A stretch of DNA of 64,000 nt. Origin: Flammeovirga agarivorans. GTDB lineage: Bacteria; Bacteroidota; Bacteroidia; Cytophagales; Flammeovirgaceae. The notes under the pieces are model-generated. The model saw only the letters and a program-made list of their open reading frames with translations. It ran no database searches and was not told the DNA's origin. The stretch is taken from assembly GCF_012641475.1 (NCBI RefSeq), contig NZ_JABAIL010000014.1, positions 62,001 to 126,000 on the forward strand, written 5' to 3'. The position numbers and the translations under genes were made by a program. Positions 61,348 to 64,000 of the stretch are shown in pieces (the stretch's first letter is position 1; each line of letters begins with the position of its first letter).

Positions 61348-61983
61348 ATGAGAAGGATCTTCATATTACTCCTAGTTGCATTTAGTGTTGTTGCTTTTGA
61401 CAACGATGCTTTCGCCCAAAAGAAAAAGAAAAAAGACAAAGGCGGTAACGATAAAAAGTCTGAGAAGAAAGAAATTAAAGAATGGAAAAAGAAGCTTAAA
61501 GAAACTGATCCATTAAAATTTAGAGATATGACACAGGAGCTAAACACTTTACGTGGTCAAGCTTCAGGCTTAAAAGCTGAGATCTCTAAACTAGAACAAG
61601 AAAAAGAGACTTTTAATCAACAATTAAAAGAAAAGGACAACGAGATTGCAGACTTAAAAGCTGAGTTAGCAAAACTGAAGAAGAAAATGGACAATAATGT
61701 GTCTGCTTCAGGAGATGATTACACTAAAGGAGTTGTTTACAAAGTACAAGTTGGTGCTTTCAAAAATAGAGACCTTTCTAAATTCCAAGATAAAGGTAAT
61801 TTCTGGATGGAAGATCAAGATGGTTTAAAGAAATACACTATCGCTTACTTCCGTGATTATGGAGAGGCTGATCAATTTAAAAAGTACATGAGAGCAATGG
61901 GTGTAAAAGATGCATGGATCGTTGCTTATGAAGATAATACACGTAAGGACATTAAGGATGTTCAACGTAAAAGTGGTAGATAA
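61348..61983 (+). CDS. Exported coiled-coil protein with SPOR-like C-terminus
   Basis: 211 residues. Signal peptide 1-24 ends in DAFAQ, then a lysine-rich stretch (KKKKKDKGGND...), then a long coiled coil (about 55-115, QASGLKAEISKLEQEKETFNQQLKEKDNE). The last 80 residues (GVVYKVQVGAFKNRDLSKFQD...DYGEADQFKKYMRAMGVKDAWIVAYED) resemble an SPOR domain, which binds denuded peptidoglycan glycans, although the match is loose. It may act at the cell envelope or division site. Confidence 0.75.
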   Translation: MRRIFILLLVAFSVVAFDNDAFAQKKKKKDKGGNDKKSEKKEIKEWKKKLKETDPLKFRDMTQELNTLRGQASGLKAEISKLEQEKETFNQQLKEKDNEIADLKAELAKLKKKMDNNVSASGDDYTKGVVYKVQVGAFKNRDLSKFQDKGNFWMEDQDGLKKYTIAYFRDYGEADQFKKYMRAMGVKDAWIVAYEDNTRKDIKDVQRKSGR

Positions 61984-62008
61984 TTAACTGTTTAAAATCT
62001 TTCACTTT

Positions 62009-62046
62009 AAAAAAGCCCTTAGAAGTTTATTTCTAAGGGCTTTTTT
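62009..62046 (+). terminator. Terminator of the SPOR-like gene
   Basis: Perfect stem AAAGCCCTTAGAA-N5-TTCTAAGGGCTTT followed by further T, 26 bases after the stop. Confidence 0.85.
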
Positions 62047-62078
62047 GTATCTTAATTGTGATACTTAAATAATGACCT

Positions 62079-62567
62079 ATGGCAAAAAAAGTAAACCTAA
62101 ATATTGAAATTGTTGCTTACAATGATATTTCTGAATTAAGTGAAAGCGACAGAAACCTTTTATCATTAGCTGAAGACGCTACTCATCGTTCGTATGCACC
62201 TTATTCAAATTTTAATGTCGGAGCTGCATTACTTCTTGAAAATGGTGAAATCATTTCGGCGAATAATCAAGAAAATGCCGCCTACCCATCAGGTATGTGT
62301 GCAGAAAGGAATGCGATATATTATGCAGGAGCTACTTATCCCAATGAAAAAATATTGACAATTGCCATTGCAGCAAGAAAAGGTGAAGAAACGAGTTTTA
62401 TTCCAATATCACCTTGTGGATCTTGTAGACAAGCAATGTTAGAATATGAAGTAAAACAAGACCAGCCTATTCGCTTAATAATGAAAGGACATAAGGAAAT
62501 TTTTGAGTTACACTCTATTTCCGATCTCTTACCATTTAAGTTTACTCAAAAAGACTTATTTGAATAA
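62079..62567 (+). CDS. cdd: Cytidine deaminase
   Basis: 162 residues. Zinc ligands and catalytic Glu are in CAE at 74-76 (Cys74, Glu76) and PCGSC (Cys113, Cys116), with the FNVGAALLLENGEI substrate segment before them. It converts cytidine and deoxycytidine to uridine forms in salvage. It is convergent with the TPR-like gene 62570, two bases apart, with no room for a separate terminator. Confidence 0.93.
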   Translation: MAKKVNLNIEIVAYNDISELSESDRNLLSLAEDATHRSYAPYSNFNVGAALLLENGEIISANNQENAAYPSGMCAERNAIYYAGATYPNEKILTIAIAARKGEETSFIPISPCGSCRQAMLEYEVKQDQPIRLIMKGHKEIFELHSISDLLPFKFTQKDLFE

Positions 62568-62569
62568 AA

Positions 62570-63694
62570 TCACCTTCGGGCTGATAAACGTTTCATTACT
62601 TGATCCCCAAAATCAGCCTGACTTGCCTTCTTATAATACTTTTTTCTATTGTTTTGATCTCCTTCAATCTCGAAAATTGTAGTGAGATAAGCATACAGGA
62701 ACGGTTTTATATAGTTTTGCCTTGTTGTTAGATGTGTAAGATCTTCTTCTACACCTAACAACATTTTTTTTGCCTCATCATAATCATGCATTTCATAAAA
62801 CCTCATGCCCTCTATCATTTGTCCTGCTAAAATATAAAATGAGTCTGTTGATACCTGCAACACACTTATCTTCTCCACAGCATTTGAATCATTTAATGCA
62901 TCAAAACCCGACATCACCAATAAGGATTCGTAAATAAACCACTGATTTTCTTGATATTTACTCATCAAATCTTTGGCTAAATCAATAGATTGTTGGTCTT
63001 CTATATGTAGATAAATCCACATCAAATACCTATGTGATTCCGCAGAAGTAAATACTCCCGTTTTCATTGCATTAGTTAATTGCTCTATTCCTTTTGTTTT
63101 ATCTCCAGGAGGAAAAAAGCTTAAAAAAGGCTTATAAATAGGATGTTTTTCCGGATAAAACTCTCTGTAAAAATTATATATACCAGAGGAGAAATTAAAC
63201 TCAGGTAAAGAATCTGTTAAAGTCATTCCAACTCTAGTTAAAGAGTATACACTTCTTGCCTCAGAAACAGCTTTCCAGGTAGAACCAATATAATTATATG
63301 TTCTAGCTTTTATGCTTTTTGCTAATAACATAAAGAATATACTTTCTTCATCATCTTCCTGTTCGTCTAATCGATCTTCACACAACTCAACACAATCGTC
63401 TAAGTAAGTAAACATTTTATCAATTTGATCTTCATTTTGGTAGTCAAAAGGTGTAATGTCCCAATACACTCTCATGGCTTTCAATAAAGGTAATGAAGGA
63501 TGTTTTGGCATGAGATCTTCGTAAACAGACAACAAACTATCTGTTTTTACAAAGTTCCAATGGTACATCTGATCCATGGTTTCTTCTGCCAATCTTAATG
63601 CTTCTTCATTCTGCCACAATAATTTATATGATTGAGCATTTAAAGTTGTAAATAAGAATAAAAATTGGAGGGTTAAATATAATCTTCGCAACAT
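62570..63694 (-). CDS. Exported helical (TPR-like) protein of unknown function
   Basis: 374 residues with a signal peptide (MLRRLYLTLQFLFLFTTLNAQ). The remainder is rich in helix-forming pairs of about 34 residues, e.g. SESHRYLMWIYLHIEDQQSIDLAKDLMSKYQ and IEGMRFYEMHDYDEAKKMLLGVEEDL, as in tetratricopeptide repeats. It is likely periplasmic or outer-membrane-attached and may scaffold other proteins. No known family is recognised. Confidence 0.72.
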   Translation of the reverse strand: MLRRLYLTLQFLFLFTTLNAQSYKLLWQNEEALRLAEETMDQMYHWNFVKTDSLLSVYEDLMPKHPSLPLLKAMRVYWDITPFDYQNEDQIDKMFTYLDDCVELCEDRLDEQEDDEESIFFMLLAKSIKARTYNYIGSTWKAVSEARSVYSLTRVGMTLTDSLPEFNFSSGIYNFYREFYPEKHPIYKPFLSFFPPGDKTKGIEQLTNAMKTGVFTSAESHRYLMWIYLHIEDQQSIDLAKDLMSKYQENQWFIYESLLVMSGFDALNDSNAVEKISVLQVSTDSFYILAGQMIEGMRFYEMHDYDEAKKMLLGVEEDLTHLTTRQNYIKPFLYAYLTTIFEIEGDQNNRKKYYKKASQADFGDQVMKRLSARR

Positions 63695-63824
63695 AAAAGA
63701 GTATTGATCGTCATTATACTAGGTTTTTATCGTAATTTAGCGAGAGCAACAAGATTCCCCCACTAATCATATTAATTAATATAATAAATCTTGTTTCATC
63801 TTCTTTCAGATGTAAATCAAAAAC

Positions 63825-64000
63825 ATGACAAAAGGCAAAAAAAAGAATAAAAAAGAGAATTCGAGAGCAAAAAAGAAGTTTCAAAAAAGAAGTAGTATCA
63901 ATACACAAACGATACAGAACATTATCAATCTACTTAATTCAAGTCCTGAAACTGGTTTTAGCTTAAGACAAATCGTAAAAGAGGTCAGAATAAAAAGTCA
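63825..64000 (+). CDS. rnr: Probable ribonuclease R, N-terminal fragment (window edge)
   Basis: An ATG at 63825 opens a frame that runs to the window edge (58 codons). The predicted start is a very basic tail (MTKGKKKNKKENSRAKKKFQKR), then TIQNIINLLNSSPETGFSLRQIVKEVRI, which fits the winged-helix segment at the N-terminus of RNase R. The divergent gene is the TPR-like protein at 62570. The full length cannot be judged here. A 64-residue minus-strand frame in the same place is a shadow. Confidence 0.6.
   Translation, partial: MTKGKKKNKKENSRAKKKFQKRSSINTQTIQNIINLLNSSPETGFSLRQIVKEVRIKS

Noticed and set aside
1-64000. CRISPR arrays, tRNA or rRNA genes, prophage or transposase genes
   Set aside because: No direct-repeat array with regular spacers, no cloverleaf-like sequence and no transposase or integrase motif was found by eye.

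Overview
The window is low-GC DNA (about one third G+C by eye) from a member of the Bacteroidota, most likely a marine gliding Cytophagales bacterium of the Flammeovirga type. The evidence is a complete porP-gldK-gldL-gldM-gldN cluster (type IX secretion and gliding motor), secreted proteins with T9SS C-terminal sorting domains, DUF4271 next to hemD, the 'GlmU family' nucleotidyltransferase-like protein, many lipoproteins with short S-C lipoboxes, and promoters that fit the Bacteroidota pattern TTG-N(~20)-TAnnTTTG. The genus is inference; I see no rRNA or tRNA gene in the window.

Layout. 1-7.6 kb: accessory and stress genes: a GNAT acetyltransferase, a divergent nitroreductase/HxlR pair (a YodC/YodB-like arrangement), two lipoproteins, a DoxX protein under a conspicuous palindromic operator, and a three-gene cluster of a repeat-rich exported protein, an outer-membrane barrel and a lipoprotein hydrolase. 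7.7-15 kb: a secreted GH16 galactanase-like enzyme, a tandem pair of paralogous exported proteins, a DUF1254/DUF1214 protein divergent from an AraC regulator, a BLUF blue-light sensor and a methyltransferase. 15-29.6 kb: acyl-CoA synthetase, Kef-type antiporter, thrA and thrB (thrC is not adjacent), a secreted hydrolase, a modular GH5 glycanase, a saccharopine-dehydrogenase-family enzyme and a MarC protein. 29.6-41 kb: hydrolases, thioredoxin, AraC regulator, TPR membrane protein, PDH E1 alpha, a 2H phosphoesterase, an ECF sigma factor overlapping a four-TM protein, a GlmU-like protein and L31 type B. 41-46 kb: one 1,570-residue surface protein with three lamin-tail-like domains and a gliding/T9SS C-terminus. 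46-52.7 kb: Crp/Fnr regulator, glyA, a lipoprotein and a translation cluster (rplM-rpsI-rpsB-small coiled-coil ORF-tsf). 52.7-61 kb: dtd-DUF4271-hemD and porP-gldKLMN, all on the minus strand. 61-64 kb: an SPOR-like coiled-coil protein, cytidine deaminase, a TPR-like exported protein and the start of a probable RNase R gene cut by the window edge.

How parts work together: gldKLMN/porP build the secretion motor that would export the GH16 and GH5 enzymes (both end in 'YPNP' sorting domains) and probably the large CHU_C-type protein, a scheme typical of polysaccharide-degrading gliders.

The most unusual signal is at 46079-46224, just upstream of the crp-like gene. Two perfect 21-bp inverted arms flank a strand-specific rho-independent terminator and sit at two similar promoter-like sequences. 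The arrangement predicts a short RNA whose 5' end is fully complementary to the 5' leader of the crp-like mRNA. Other items worth checking are the palindromic operators at doxX, a 61-residue coiled-coil ORF inside the rpsB-tsf operon, a GC-rich glycine insert in GldN, a cluster of TTATCAACA nonamers inside the giant surface-protein gene, and a possible Ile/Thr leader peptide coupled to thrB.
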